44,539 bases of DNA. Origin: Litorilinea aerophila. GTDB taxonomy: Bacteria > Chloroflexota > Anaerolineae > Caldilineales > Caldilineaceae. The position numbers and the translations under genes were made by a program. Below, piece by piece: positions 8,035 to 16,450 of this stretch (within the stretch, counting starts at the first letter, position 1; every line of letters begins with the position of its first letter). Below the pieces are notes generated by a model that made no database searches, was not told the DNA's origin, and saw nothing but the letters and a program-made list of their open reading frames with translations. The stretch spans positions 1 through 44,539 of the forward strand of contig CAMDQF010000010.1 in NCBI GenBank assembly GCA_945905745.1, read 5' to 3'.

Positions 8035-10785
8035 ATGCAAACGATAGCTGCGGTTGAAGTGAAAAATACCCTCTGCTTGCCCCTCAACGCACCCGGCGCG
8101 ACACTGGCCTCGACTGGCGGCAAAGGGTTGAATCTGACGAAGCTGGCCCAGGCCGGTTTCCCTGTACCCGGTGGATTTATTGTCACTACTGGTGGCTACG
8201 ACGCCTTTGTGAACGACGCGGGGCTGGCGGGTTGGATGGCGGATGAGGTAGCCGCCATCGATGCGCGGGACCCGGAGAGTCTGAACGCGCTGTCAGATCG
8301 CATCCGCGCCCGTTTTCGGGAGAGTGCAATGCCCCCCGCTTTGGCCGATACGATCCGGGCTGCCTACGCTGCCTTGGGCAAACCGAAGGTGGCCGTGCGC
8401 TCCTCCGCCACTGCCGAAGACCTGCCCGACTTCTCCTTTGCCGGGCAACAGGACACTTTTCTGAATGTACTGGGGGACGACGCTCTGTTGGGGGCTGTGC
8501 GGGAATGCTGGAGCAGCCTGTGGACCGCCCGCGCCATCGGTTATCGGGCGCGCAACGGCATCGACCAGTCGGCTGTCTCTCTGGCTGTCGTCGTGCAGGC
8601 GATGGTGCAGAGCGACACATCAGGCGTGCTCTTCACTGCAAACCCCCTGACAGGACGACGCACGGAGACAGTCGTCGACGCCATCTACGGCCTGGGCGAG
8701 GCACTGGTCAGCGGCCAGGTGGAGCCAGACCATTACATAGTGGAGACGGCGACCGGGCGCATTGTGGCAAAACTGTTGGGGGCCAAGGCGACGGTCATCC
8801 GCGGGGCGGAGGGGGGCGGCACTCTCACCCAAAGCGCGGACGCGGGCAGCCAACAGGCGTTGAGCGACGACGAAATCCGTCAGGTCACGGCCCTGGGCAA
8901 GCGGGTGACCGACTTCTACGGCTCGCCCCAGGACATCGAATGGGGATATGCCGACGGTCAACTCTATCTCCTTCAGTCCAGGGCGATCACCTCTCTTTTC
9001 CCTGTGCCTGAACTGCCCGCCGATGAAAACCCCGACGACCTGCGGGTCTTTTTTTCCTTCGGCGCGGTGCAGGGAATGCTGGACCCGATGACGCCTCTGG
9101 GTCGGGATGTGATCAAAGCCATCTTCATAGGCGGTGGCACGCTCTTTGGCTTTCATGGCAATACACCGGAGAACCAGAAGGTACTGTTCGAAGCAGGGGG
9201 ACGGTTATGGGGCGATCTGACGCCCATGCTCAATAATGAACGGGGGCGCAAAATCTTCCAGACGATTATGGCTGGGATGGAGCCGGGGGCTGCTACTGCC
9301 ATTAAGCGGCTAGTGTCCGAGCCAGGGCGCTTGCCCGAACCTGGCCCTCTGCGTTCGGAAACTGTGGGTCTCGTCGTCCGTTTCGCCCTGCCCCGGCTGG
9401 CTCTCATTTTGCATGCACTGGTCCGGCCTGATGAGAACCGGGCCCAGGCCCAGCAGATTATCGATGAGATTATCGCCCGCTTCACAGCCCAGGGCCAGGC
9501 GGCCAAAAGTATGACGGCTCAGGTGCAGTTGCTGGAAGATGTGGCCGACGCCGCCTTTCGGACGATAATTCCCCACCTGATGCCCCGCATTCTGGCCGGG
9601 ATGGTGGGGTTGCGCGGCTTGTTTACGCTGGCTGACAGCCTGACCGGGGTGGATTCTGCCATCACCGGCCAGACGGCTATGGAAGTAACCAGGGGACTCC
9701 CCCACAATGTGACAACGGAGATGGACCTCTCCCTGTGGACGGTGGCACAGGTGATACAGGGGGATCCGACTTCCACCGCCCGCTTTACCGGGGCAGATGC
9801 GTCACTCCTGGCCGCGGACTACCTGACCGGGACTCTGCCCTATCCGGCCCAGGCCGCTATCGCTGGTTTTATGGATCGCTATGGCATGCGCGGGCTGGCC
9901 GAAATTGACTTTGGCCGTCCCCGCTGGCGGGAGCAGCCCGCCCAGGTGATGCAGATGGTGCAGAATTATCTGCGCATTGACGACCCCACAATGGCCCCGG
10001 ACGCGGTCTTTGGGCGGGGTGTGAGTGCGGCGGCGGCGACAGTTGAGCGGCTGGCCGTCGCTGCCCGGCGTTCAGGTCCGTTGGGATTTCTCAAAGCGCG
10101 TCTGGTGCGGGGGATGGCCTATCGGGCACGCGCGCTCTCTGGTCTGCGCGAAAGCCCGAAGTTTATGATTATCCGGCTCTTTGGGATTGCCCGCAGCGCG
10201 ATTCTGGGGATGGGTGCAGAGCTGGCGGAAGCGGGTGTGCTGGCTCAAGCCGAGGACATTGTCTTTTTGCGGATGGCAGAGTTGCGGAAGCTGGCGGCAA
10301 CACCGGCGGCGAAGATGGACAGAACGGCTTGGAAAAAGTTGGTGGCCGAGCGCCGTCAGGCGTACGATCGGGAGTTGGGTCGTCGCCAGGTACCTCGCAT
10401 CCTCCTGAGCGATGGCACGGCCTTTTACGAAGGCTTTGACGATGGTTCTGGTGGGAAAGAAGTCGAAGGCGTTTTGCGGGGTAGCCCTGTCTCGGCGGGG
10501 GTGGTGGAGGGCAATGTGCGGGTGGTCTTCGACCCCTATACCGCCCATCTGCTCCCCGGCGAAATCCTCGTCTGCCCTGGCACCGACCCGGCCTGGACCC
10601 CCCTTTTTCTCAGCGCAGGCGGGCTGGTGATGGAGGTGGGCGGTCTGATGACCCACGGCTCGGTGGTGGCGAGAGAGTACGGCATCCCTGCGGTGGTGGG
10701 AGTGAGCCGGGCCACAGAGCGCTTGCAGACAGGCCAGCGCATTCGGGTGGACGGGAGCAGCGGGCGGGTGGAACTGTTGGAGTGA
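8035..10785 (+). CDS. Rifampicin-phosphotransferase-like / PEP-synthase-like dikinase
   Basis: 916 residues; AAAGGA lies 9 nt before ATG 8035. An N-terminal PPDK-type ATP-grasp domain (~25-325) shows GGKGLNLTKL, AVRSSATAEDLPDFSFAGQQDTFLN, SGVLFTANPLTG and IEWGYADGQLYLLQSR. A long helical middle (~335-790) contains YGMRGLAEIDFGRPRWREQP, as in RPH-type enzymes. The C-terminal swivelling domain carries the phospho-carrier His near 874 in GGLMTHGSVVAREYGIPAVVGV. There is no PEP/pyruvate-binding barrel after it, unlike true PEP synthase. This ATP-domain / middle / His order is that of rifampicin phosphotransferases and related small-molecule dikinases, which transfer the ATP beta-phosphate to a hydroxyl of the substrate. 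The real substrate is unknown. The TetR gene upstream supports an inducible xenobiotic function. Confidence 0.75.
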   Translation: MQTIAAVEVKNTLCLPLNAPGATLASTGGKGLNLTKLAQAGFPVPGGFIVTTGGYDAFVNDAGLAGWMADEVAAIDARDPESLNALSDRIRARFRESAMPPALADTIRAAYAALGKPKVAVRSSATAEDLPDFSFAGQQDTFLNVLGDDALLGAVRECWSSLWTARAIGYRARNGIDQSAVSLAVVVQAMVQSDTSGVLFTANPLTGRRTETVVDAIYGLGEALVSGQVEPDHYIVETATGRIVAKLLGAKATVIRGAEGGGTLTQSADAGSQQALSDDEIRQVTALGKRVTDFYGSPQDIEWGYADGQLYLLQSRAITSLFPVPELPADENPDDLRVFFSFGAVQGMLDPMTPLGRDVIKAIFIGGGTLFGFHGNTPENQKVLFEAGGRLWGDLTPMLNNERGRKIFQTIMAGMEPGAATAIKRLVSEPGRLPEPGPLRSETVGLVVRFALPRLALILHALVRPDENRAQAQQIIDEIIARFTAQGQAAKSMTAQVQLLEDVADAAFRTIIPHLMPRILAGMVGLRGLFTLADSLTGVDSAITGQTAMEVTRGLPHNVTTEMDLSLWTVAQVIQGDPTSTARFTGADASLLAADYLTGTLPYPAQAAIAGFMDRYGMRGLAEIDFGRPRWREQPAQVMQMVQNYLRIDDPTMAPDAVFGRGVSAAAATVERLAVAARRSGPLGFLKARLVRGMAYRARALSGLRESPKFMIIRLFGIARSAILGMGAELAEAGVLAQAEDIVFLRMAELRKLAATPAAKMDRTAWKKLVAERRQAYDRELGRRQVPRILLSDGTAFYEGFDDGSGGKEVEGVLRGSPVSAGVVEGNVRVVFDPYTAHLLPGEILVCPGTDPAWTPLFLSAGGLVMEVGGLMTHGSVVAREYGIPAVVGVSRATERLQTGQRIRVDGSSGRVELLE

Positions 10786-10787
10786 AC

Positions 10788-10830
10788 AGTGAACAGTAAT
10801 CGGTGATGACGCGACTGATTACTGTTCACT
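10788..10830. terminator. Inverted repeat of heptamer words between convergent genes
   Basis: AGTGAACAGTAATCGGT (10788-10804) pairs with ACTGATTACTGTTCACT (10814-10830) with one mismatch and a 9-nt loop. The left side is preceded by another copy of the 7-nt word (AGTGAAC AGTGAAC). It lies between the convergent phosphotransferase and aldo/keto reductase genes and could terminate both. Confidence 0.6.
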
Positions 10831-10847
10831 GACAACTGCTTACTCTC

Positions 10848-11822
10848 CTACTTCACCTGTTCCTCCAGCCGGTCTGTGGCCGGGGGCGGGGTGGGGCTGA
10901 AGGCGCTGATCTCGGCCCGCATCTCCGGGGTGATGGGAATATTCACCGCATCCAGCGACGGCTCCAACTGTTCCAGATTGCGTGCGCCGATGATGGGCGC
11001 CGTGACTGCCGGGTGGCTGAGCACCCAGGCCACGGCCAGGCTGACTGGGTTGTAGCCCTTGCTGCGGGCGTAGGTGACAAAGTCCTCGGCGGTGTCGTAG
11101 TACCAATCCAGGCTGTAGCGTCGGCTGTACATCGGGTTTTCCTGCAAGCGTCCGCCATCAGGCCGATCTTTGCGGCCATATTTGCCTGTGAGCAGCCCAG
11201 CTCCCAGGGGGCTGTAGGGGATGACAGCCAATTGCTCGGAGAGGGCCAGGGGCAGCACCTCCACCTCCACCTGGCGCTTGACCAGATTGTACATGGGCTG
11301 GATGCACTCAAAGCGGGAGAGCATTTCCCGTTCGGCGATGCCCAGGGCTTTCATAATCTGCCAGCTTGCCCAGTTGCTCACCGCGGGATAGAGTATTTTG
11401 CCCGCTGTCACCAGATCGTCCAGGGCGCGCACGGTCTCTTCGATTGGGGTGTCGGCGTCCATCTGATGCACAAAGTAGAGATCGAGCCGATCCGTGTCCA
11501 GACGGCGCAGGCTATCCTCCACCGCCCGCACGATATGGCGACGGCTTAACCCGCCGCCGTTGAGCTTGCCGCTCATATTGCCGTAGACCTTCGACGTAAT
11601 TACCAGATCGTCCCGCTTGCCCACCATCAGCCGCCCCAGAATCTCTTCCGAGCGGCCTCCGGCGTAAACATTGGCGCAGTCAAAGAAATTGATCCCCACA
11701 TCCAGACAGCGATTGAACATCGCCCGGGAGCCTTCTTCGTCCGCGGGGTTGCCGAAAGTCATTGTGCCAAAGCAGAGTTCGGATACGCGCACACCTGTGC
11801 GGCCAAGTAGTACGTGTTTCAT
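10848..11822 (-). CDS. Aldo/keto reductase
   Basis: 324 residues from ATG 11822, chosen for AGGAGA 6 nt upstream and because family members begin with [23 protein letters not shown]. The catalytic tetrad is visible: Asp and Tyr in [18 protein letters not shown] (~50), Lys in LVITSKVYG (~82) and His in [10 protein letters not shown] (~120). [17 protein letters not shown] and [19 protein letters not shown] bind the NADPH diphosphate and 2'-phosphate in the family. These are cytosolic (beta/alpha)8 NADPH-dependent carbonyl reductases; substrate not predictable. It is transcribed away from the dipeptidase gene and its own 3' end abuts the inverted repeat at 10788-10830. Confidence 0.88.
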   Translation of the reverse strand: MKHVLLGRTGVRVSELCFGTMTFGNPADEEGSRAMFNRCLDVGINFFDCANVYAGGRSEEILGRLMVGKRDDLVITSKVYGNMSGKLNGGGLSRRHIVRAVEDSLRRLDTDRLDLYFVHQMDADTPIEETVRALDDLVTAGKILYPAVSNWASWQIMKALGIAEREMLSRFECIQPMYNLVKRQVEVEVLPLALSEQLAVIPYSPLGAGLLTGKYGRKDRPDGGRLQENPMYSRRYSLDWYYDTAEDFVTYARSKGYNPVSLAVAWVLSHPAVTAPIIGARNLEQLEPSLDAVNIPITPEMRAEISAFSPTPPPATDRLEEQVK

Positions 11823-11953
11823 TGGGGTCTCCTGTGGGGAAGAAAATCGGTATTGGGTATTCAAGATTAGAGATTGGATTGCTTCTTCGGGTCTATAGTG
11901 ACATAAAATGGGAGAGAGTGCAATGTTTGATTGGATCGGTCTTCCCTCGCGAC

Positions 11954-11983
11954 TTGAAGCCAGCCGCCGTGTTCTTGTACTAT
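11954..11983 (+). promoter_or_regulatory. Possible promoter for the membrane dipeptidase gene
   Basis: TTGAAG (11954-11959) and TACTAT (11978-11983) are spaced 18 nt apart. The start near 11990 would leave about 39 nt before ATG 12029. Consensus match is moderate. Confidence 0.35.
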
Positions 11984-12028
11984 AGACGAATCGTTTCCTT
12001 CCGCTTTTGTCCCACGAAGGTAGGACCG

Positions 12029-13000
12029 ATGAGCAACACCCTCCATTTCGACGCCCTCGTCATCGACGGCCACTGCGATACCATCGGCGAGCAACTCAGC
12101 GGCAAGCGCTGGCTGGGGGATCGCTCCAGCGAAGGACACATCGACCTGCCCCGTCTGCGGGAAGGGGGTGTGGACGCCCAGTTCTTCGCCTGCTACGTGC
12201 CCGTGCCCTACCAACGCCACGGCGCAGCCACCCACGCAATGGCCCGGCTGGATCAGCTTCACCTGCTGGCCGAGCGGCTGCCGGAGCAGTTCGTCATCGC
12301 ACGCCGCGCCGACGACATCCGCCAGGCCAAGACGGTGGGCAAAATCGCTGCCATTGCCGGGCTGGAAGGGGCCGAGGCGTTGGACGGGGAGATCGGTCTG
12401 CTGCGCCAGTATCACAGGCTGGGGGTGCGCAATCTGGGGCTGGCCTGGAATTTCCGCAACGCGGCCTGCGACGGTGTATCCGAGCAGCGCTCCGGGGGCG
12501 GGCTGACTGAATTTGGCGTGGCCGTTGTGCCGGAATGCAACCGGCTGGGGATGACGATTGACGTGAGCCACCTGGCCCCGGCAGGGCTGGAAGATGTGCT
12601 GGCCCTGTCCGAAGACCCAATCATTGCCAGCCACAGCAACGCCTATACCCTCTGCGATCACCCCCGCAATCTAACCGATGACCAGATGGTCGCGATTGCG
12701 TCCAAAGGCGGGCTGATCGGTGTCACATTCGTCAACTCCTTCCTGCGCCGGGAGCATCCCGAACTGACGACGATTGACGACGTATTGGAACATCTGGAAT
12801 ATATGTTGGCAGTGGTCGGGGAAGATCACATTGCCATCGGCAGCGACTTTGACGGCTGCACCCCACCCACGGATATGGCCGACACAACCGTCTATCCCCG
12901 GATTACCGGGCTGTTGCAGGAGCGGGGCTACGGCGAGACAACCATCCGCAAAATTCTCGGCGGCAATTTCATGCGAATCTTTGAGAGAGTCTGGAAATAG
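12029..13000 (+). CDS. Membrane dipeptidase (renal dipeptidase family, M19)
   Basis: 323 residues from ATG 12029, with GGTAGGA directly upstream. Zinc ligands of the M19 family are all visible: His-x-Asp in VIDGHCDT (~14-16), the bridging Glu in [10 protein letters not shown] (~113), His in [11 protein letters not shown] and His in [20 protein letters not shown]. The product-binding Asp lies in [11 protein letters not shown]. The family hydrolyses dipeptides, including D-amino-acid-containing ones, in a TIM barrel. No signal peptide is present, so the protein is probably cytoplasmic and used in peptide turnover. The C-terminus ([22 protein letters not shown]) matches the usual end of the family, so the gene is intact. 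Confidence 0.88.
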   Translation: MSNTLHFDALVIDGHCDTIGEQLSGKRWLGDRSSEGHIDLPRLREGGVDAQFFACYVPVPYQRHGAATHAMARLDQLHLLAERLPEQFVIARRADDIRQAKTVGKIAAIAGLEGAEALDGEIGLLRQYHRLGVRNLGLAWNFRNAACDGVSEQRSGGGLTEFGVAVVPECNRLGMTIDVSHLAPAGLEDVLALSEDPIIASHSNAYTLCDHPRNLTDDQMVAIASKGGLIGVTFVNSFLRREHPELTTIDDVLEHLEYMLAVVGEDHIAIGSDFDGCTPPTDMADTTVYPRITGLLQERGYGETTIRKILGGNFMRIFERVWK

Positions 13001-13110
13001 CACGCGGAGAATCACAAAAATAGGAACGCAGATTGCGCAGAAACCACAGATTTTCGCAGATTTTTATCCGTGCAAATCCATCCCATCCGTGTCAATCCGT
13101 GTCCTTATTT
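13001..13110. repeat. ACGCAGAT/ACACGGAT dispersed repeat downstream of the dipeptidase gene
   Basis: Words CACGCGGAG, GAACGCAGATTGCGCAGA, CACAGATTTTCGCAGATTTT and the inverted CCATCCGTG TCAATCCGTG fill 13003-13110. It is a diverged copy of the family at 4600-4912 and 28016-28105. Confidence 0.65.
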
Positions 13111-13117
13111 TGGTTAG

Positions 13118-13146
13118 TTTCCAATCACGCGTCGGAAATGTATAAT
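13118..13146 (+). promoter_or_regulatory. Predicted promoter giving a leaderless AI-2E-type permease transcript
   Basis: A perfect -10 TATAAT (13141-13146) has a -35-like TTTCCA (13118-13123) at 17 nt. Transcription would begin at about 13153-13154, which is the A of the ATG start. No ribosome binding site precedes the ATG. Confidence 0.55.
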
Positions 13147-13153
13147 AGAGCTT

Positions 13154-14545
13154 ATGAGTGATTCGAAACCCACTGTCGAATCAAATACTCCCCAGCCCCT
13201 TGTCCCACACCCCAGCGGTGACGATGTGGTGGGGCCTGCCCGCTGGCATCCCGCCACCAAACGGATGGTCGTTGTGGTTCTGCTGGTTGGTGGCGGGATG
13301 CTCTTTTGGATCAGTCGGCCGGTGCTGCCTCTGTTGGTGATCTCCGGGATGGTCTCCTATCTGCTCAACCCGATTGTGGACACCTGCGAGCGCTTGCGCA
13401 TCCCCCGCAGTTTGAGTACAGTCGTTCTCTATCTGATGCTGCTGGTCACGATTATTCTGACGCCAATTCTGGTCGTGCCGGTGCTGATCAAGCAGTTGAC
13501 CGAACTGCTGATCGATGTTCCCCAGGTCACTTTCGACTTTCTGCGCTTTTTGCAAAGCTCGGTTGCCGGTCTGCCCCAGGCCGTCGAAATTCTTGGCTTC
13601 CAGTTCGATATCTCCAGCCCGGTGATCCAACTGCAATCGGCAGTCAGCGGGCAAGCAGCGGTGAGCATCTTCCCCAGCACGGCAGAGGTTTTGGACTACA
13701 TCAACCGGTTGCTGGTCACCACCACAAACGTCGTTGGCAATACAGCGCTTATCAGCATTAATGTGGTGGGTGGGGTCTTTAGCGTTCTGCTCTCCCTGCT
13801 CTTTCTCTTTTTCCTCAGCCTCTATATGACAAAAGATGCGCCCCGCATCCGTGCTTATGTGGAAGGGTTGTTCCCCAGCACCTACCAATCGGAGGCCGCT
13901 CTGCTCCTGCGGGAACTGGGCCGTATCTGGCAGTCATTTTTCCGAGGCCAGATATTGCTCTCCGTTACGGTTGGCGTCGTCACATATCTGGCCCTGACCT
14001 TTCTGAATATGCCTGGCGCACTGATTCTGGCGATCGTGGCCGGTTCACTGGAACTGGTCCCCAACATCGGCCCGATTCTGGCCATGATTCCCGCGGTGAT
14101 TGTGGCCCTGATCCAGGGCAGCGATACCCTGGCCATCAGCAATTTCAACTTCGGGCTGCTCACCGTCGGCGTCTACTTCGTCATCCAGCAATTGGAAAAC
14201 CAGCTTCTCGTCCCGCGCATTATCGGCACCAGCGTCAATCTGCATCCGATTGTGGTGTTGTGTGGAGTAGTGGTGGGAGCCAGCGTCGGCGGGATTCTGG
14301 GGGCAATGCTGGCAGCGCCAACGATTGCCAGCGCACGGGTGATTGTCAGCTATCTCTATGCCAAATTGCTGGACCAGATGCCCAGTTTCCCCCTGGTCGA
14401 GGCGGCCCAGCGGCGCAGCCGCACCTCCTTCTATCGCCGGGTCATCCGTCCCCGCCCCGCGCCCGCCCCAGAAATCGAAGAGCCTGCCCCGTCCGAAGCA
14501 ATGGCCCACCGCAGCAGCGAGTTAGGGCCGACGACTGCCGGTTAG
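13154..14545 (+). CDS. AI-2E family transporter (TqsA/PerM-like permease)
   Basis: 463 residues. After a ~35-residue hydrophilic N-terminus come paired helices (MVVVVLLVGGGMLFWI, LPLLVISGMVSYLLNPIVDTCERL, STVVLYLMLLVTIILTPILVVPVL). Next are an amphipathic central region, then four to five more helices: VFSVLLSLLFLFFLSLYMTKDAPRI, ILLSVTVGVVTYLALTFLNMPGALILAIVAGSLELVPNIGPILAMIPAVIVAL and VGVYFVIQQLENQLLVPRIIGTSVNLHPIVVLCGVVVGASVGGILGAMLAAP. The block ELVPNIGP...QQxENxxLVPRIxG is diagnostic. Members export autoinducer-2 or act as Na+/H+ antiporters; the substrate here is unknown. A ~60-residue hydrophilic, Pro-rich tail follows. TATAAT ends 8 nt before the ATG, suggesting leaderless translation. 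Confidence 0.88.
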   Translation: MSDSKPTVESNTPQPLVPHPSGDDVVGPARWHPATKRMVVVVLLVGGGMLFWISRPVLPLLVISGMVSYLLNPIVDTCERLRIPRSLSTVVLYLMLLVTIILTPILVVPVLIKQLTELLIDVPQVTFDFLRFLQSSVAGLPQAVEILGFQFDISSPVIQLQSAVSGQAAVSIFPSTAEVLDYINRLLVTTTNVVGNTALISINVVGGVFSVLLSLLFLFFLSLYMTKDAPRIRAYVEGLFPSTYQSEAALLLRELGRIWQSFFRGQILLSVTVGVVTYLALTFLNMPGALILAIVAGSLELVPNIGPILAMIPAVIVALIQGSDTLAISNFNFGLLTVGVYFVIQQLENQLLVPRIIGTSVNLHPIVVLCGVVVGASVGGILGAMLAAPTIASARVIVSYLYAKLLDQMPSFPLVEAAQRRSRTSFYRRVIRPRPAPAPEIEEPAPSEAMAHRSSELGPTTAG

Positions 14546-14549
14546 AAGA

Positions 14550-14605
14550 AGTGAACAGTGAACAGTGCGAGACAATTGCTTACTATTCACTGATTACTGC
14601 TCACT
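14550..14605. terminator. Inverted repeat of AGTGAAC heptamers between convergent genes
   Basis: AGTGAACAGTGAACAGTG (14550-14567) pairs with CACTGATTACTGCTCACT (14588-14605) with three mismatches. The words are the same as at 10788-10830, 3.8 kb away. The tsaD stop codon (14587-14589) and its last codons are encoded within the right arm. Confidence 0.6.
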
Positions 14606-15657
14606 GAAGTTAGCGGCAGACTGGCGTGTACATCCAGCCCTAAATTGCGAAATGATGATAGCCCGTGGGGCTGCTGGCGGAAATAGGCCGCCGCGCCAAT
14701 CATCGCCGCGTTGTCTGTGCAGAGGGCAAAGGCGGGGATGTGCAGAGGAATGCCCAGGCGGGCGAAGCGTTCTTGGGCGGCCAGACGCAGGGGGCGATTG
14801 GCGCTCACCCCGCCACAGATGCAGACCTGGCGTGCGCCGTATTCCAGCGCGGCATCAGCCGTCTTTTCCACCAGCACATCCACCGCCGCCGCCTGAAATT
14901 CAGCGCCAATCGCCGCCGCAGTGCCCGGCTCTTTGGGATCAACCCCTCCCCGCTCCAACTGGCGTGTTAGGTTGAGGACGGCGGTCTTCAGCCCGGAATA
15001 GCTAAAATTGAAGCGGTGATCGCTGTTATGCAGCAGGGGCCGGGGCAGAGAAAAACGGCCCAACGCCACCCCTTCGGCGGCCTTCTGAATGGCCGGCCCG
15101 CCGGGATAGCCCAACCCCAGCAGCCGGGACACTTTGTCAAAGGCTTCGCCCGCGGCGTCGTCCAATGTGCGCCCCAGCAGCCGGTACTCTCCGTGACCTG
15201 TCATCAGCACCAGCTCCGTGTGACCGCCGGAGACGATCAGCACCAGCACGGGAAATTCGTCCGTCGCGCCGGGATTGTTGGGCATATCGGCCCAATTGCT
15301 GTAGACGTGCCCCTCCAGATGGTTGACCGGAATCAGCGGCAGGCCAGCAGCAAAGGCCAGCCCTTTGGCCGCGTTGACGCCGACGAGCAGACTGCCTGCC
15401 AGCCCCGGCCCGTGGGTGACGGCGATGGCGTCCAGATCAGCCACCCGCGCCACCCCTGCTTCGTCCAGGGCATCCCGGATGACCGTCTGGATGGCGAGGA
15501 CGTGCTGGCGGCTGGCAACTTCCGGGAAGACGCCGCCGAAACGCCGGTGCATCTCAATCTGGCTGGCGACCCGATTGCTGAGTACCCAGCGACCGTCCAC
15601 CACCACCGCGGCCGCGGTCTCGTCACAACTGGTCTCGATGGCAAGGATGTGGGTCAT
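14587..15657 (-). CDS. tsaD: tRNA N6-adenosine threonylcarbamoyltransferase
   Basis: 356 residues from ATG 15657 (THILAIETSCDETAAAVV). Metal-binding His residues lie in NHLEGHVYSNW (~112-116), the ATPase-fold signature in LVLIVSGGHTELV, and FSYSGLKTAV, CICGGVSANRPLR and CTDNAAMIGAAA follow as in all TsaD/Kae1 proteins. The enzyme transfers threonylcarbamoyl from TC-AMP to A37 of ANN-decoding tRNAs together with TsaB and TsaE, which are not in this window. The length is normal (330-360). The start overlaps the stop of the PIN gene by 4 nt, so translation is probably coupled to the toxin-antitoxin pair upstream. The last six residues (SVSSNQ) come from the inverted repeat. Confidence 0.95.
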   Translation of the reverse strand: MTHILAIETSCDETAAAVVVDGRWVLSNRVASQIEMHRRFGGVFPEVASRQHVLAIQTVIRDALDEAGVARVADLDAIAVTHGPGLAGSLLVGVNAAKGLAFAAGLPLIPVNHLEGHVYSNWADMPNNPGATDEFPVLVLIVSGGHTELVLMTGHGEYRLLGRTLDDAAGEAFDKVSRLLGLGYPGGPAIQKAAEGVALGRFSLPRPLLHNSDHRFNFSYSGLKTAVLNLTRQLERGGVDPKEPGTAAAIGAEFQAAAVDVLVEKTADAALEYGARQVCICGGVSANRPLRLAAQERFARLGIPLHIPAFALCTDNAAMIGAAAYFRQQPHGLSSFRNLGLDVHASLPLTSVSSNQ

Positions 15658-16094
15658 AGGCCCGCCGTAAAAATTTTGCGAGCTTCTTGCATAAAGTCTC
15701 CGGGAGTCTGGATAATAATACCCGCGGCCTTTCCGACTTCTGGCGTGAAATGTTTTGTGTTCCAGCTCAATAGACGATCTACCTTTCCCTTGACGGCAGC
15801 AGCCAGAATGGGAGCATCTTTCCTCTCGATAACAGCCTCCCAAATCAACGACTCTTCCGGCGATGGGTCTGGCAAGATTTCAGGTTGAATTGAGAGGAAT
15901 ATATCCACAAAATAGGGCATGGATTTTGGTATTTTTCTCTGTATATTGTCCTGGCATTCGTTGAGAACCGTTGTGGATACGACAATTGTGAAGAGTCCAA
16001 TCTCTCCCATTCGGATTACTGCATGAGCGGAGCCTAGCGTCGATACTGTACCCGCAATAATGACACTTGAATCCAAAAAAATACGGCGTGTCAT
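15654..16094 (-). CDS. PIN-domain ribonuclease, probable VapC-like toxin
   Basis: 146 residues. The PIN-fold acidic residues are visible: Asp in RRIFLDSSVIIAG (~8), Glu in VLNECQDNIQRK (~47), Asp in ERKDAPILAAA (~93) and a final SWNTKHF with Asp replaced by Asn, preceded by DRLLS. PIN proteins are Mg2+-dependent ribonucleases, most often toxins restrained by a neighbouring antitoxin. The gene starts inside the last codons of the AbrB-type gene (4-nt overlap) and ends in a 4-nt overlap with tsaD, so the three genes form one tight unit. Toxicity is inferred from family and arrangement. Confidence 0.8.
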   Translation of the reverse strand: MTRRIFLDSSVIIAGTVSTLGSAHAVIRMGEIGLFTIVVSTTVLNECQDNIQRKIPKSMPYFVDIFLSIQPEILPDPSPEESLIWEAVIERKDAPILAAAVKGKVDRLLSWNTKHFTPEVGKAAGIIIQTPGDFMQEARKIFTAGL

Positions 16095-16396
16095 TGTGGT
16101 CGTTTTCTCCAGTTCTCCTCTCTAATTTCTTCTAAATCTTGAAGCATATCCGCAAGGGTTATGCCTTCTTCTTGCATGGAAGCGGCGATCTTTTCAGCTA
16201 ACTCAGTGACTCTCAAACGTTTTGGTGTGAGAAAAAGCATGTTGTCGATTCGAACCAACGAAAGAGTATCTCCTTCGTCGATTTTTAAGTCATCGCGGAT
16301 TTCTTGGGGAAGAGTGATCTGCCCCCGGCTGCGCATCCGAATTGGAAAAGTTTGGAGTTCCACCTGCTCATCAATCACAAATTGTTCATAATTCAT
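16091..16396 (-). CDS. SpoVT/AbrB-type antitoxin
   Basis: 101 residues from ATG 16396, with AAGGTGG 8 nt upstream; a start 10 codons earlier lacks this. The swapped-hairpin DNA-binding motif is FPIRMRSRGQITLPQEIRDDLKIDEGDTLSLVRIDNMLFLTPKR (~17-60), the standard MazE/AbrB form. A helical tail rich in Glu (LAEKIAASMQEEGITLADMLQDLEEIREE) is the likely toxin-binding part. It overlaps the PIN gene by 4 nt, giving an antitoxin-first order. It would repress its own promoter together with the toxin, as is usual. The region has more AT than the flanking genes, in keeping with recent acquisition. Confidence 0.82.
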   Translation of the reverse strand: MNYEQFVIDEQVELQTFPIRMRSRGQITLPQEIRDDLKIDEGDTLSLVRIDNMLFLTPKRLRVTELAEKIAASMQEEGITLADMLQDLEEIREENWRKRPQ

Positions 16397-16450
16397 ATCA
16401 AACCACCTTTTCTGAAAATCATACAATCTGATTTGTTGATTGCTGTCATT

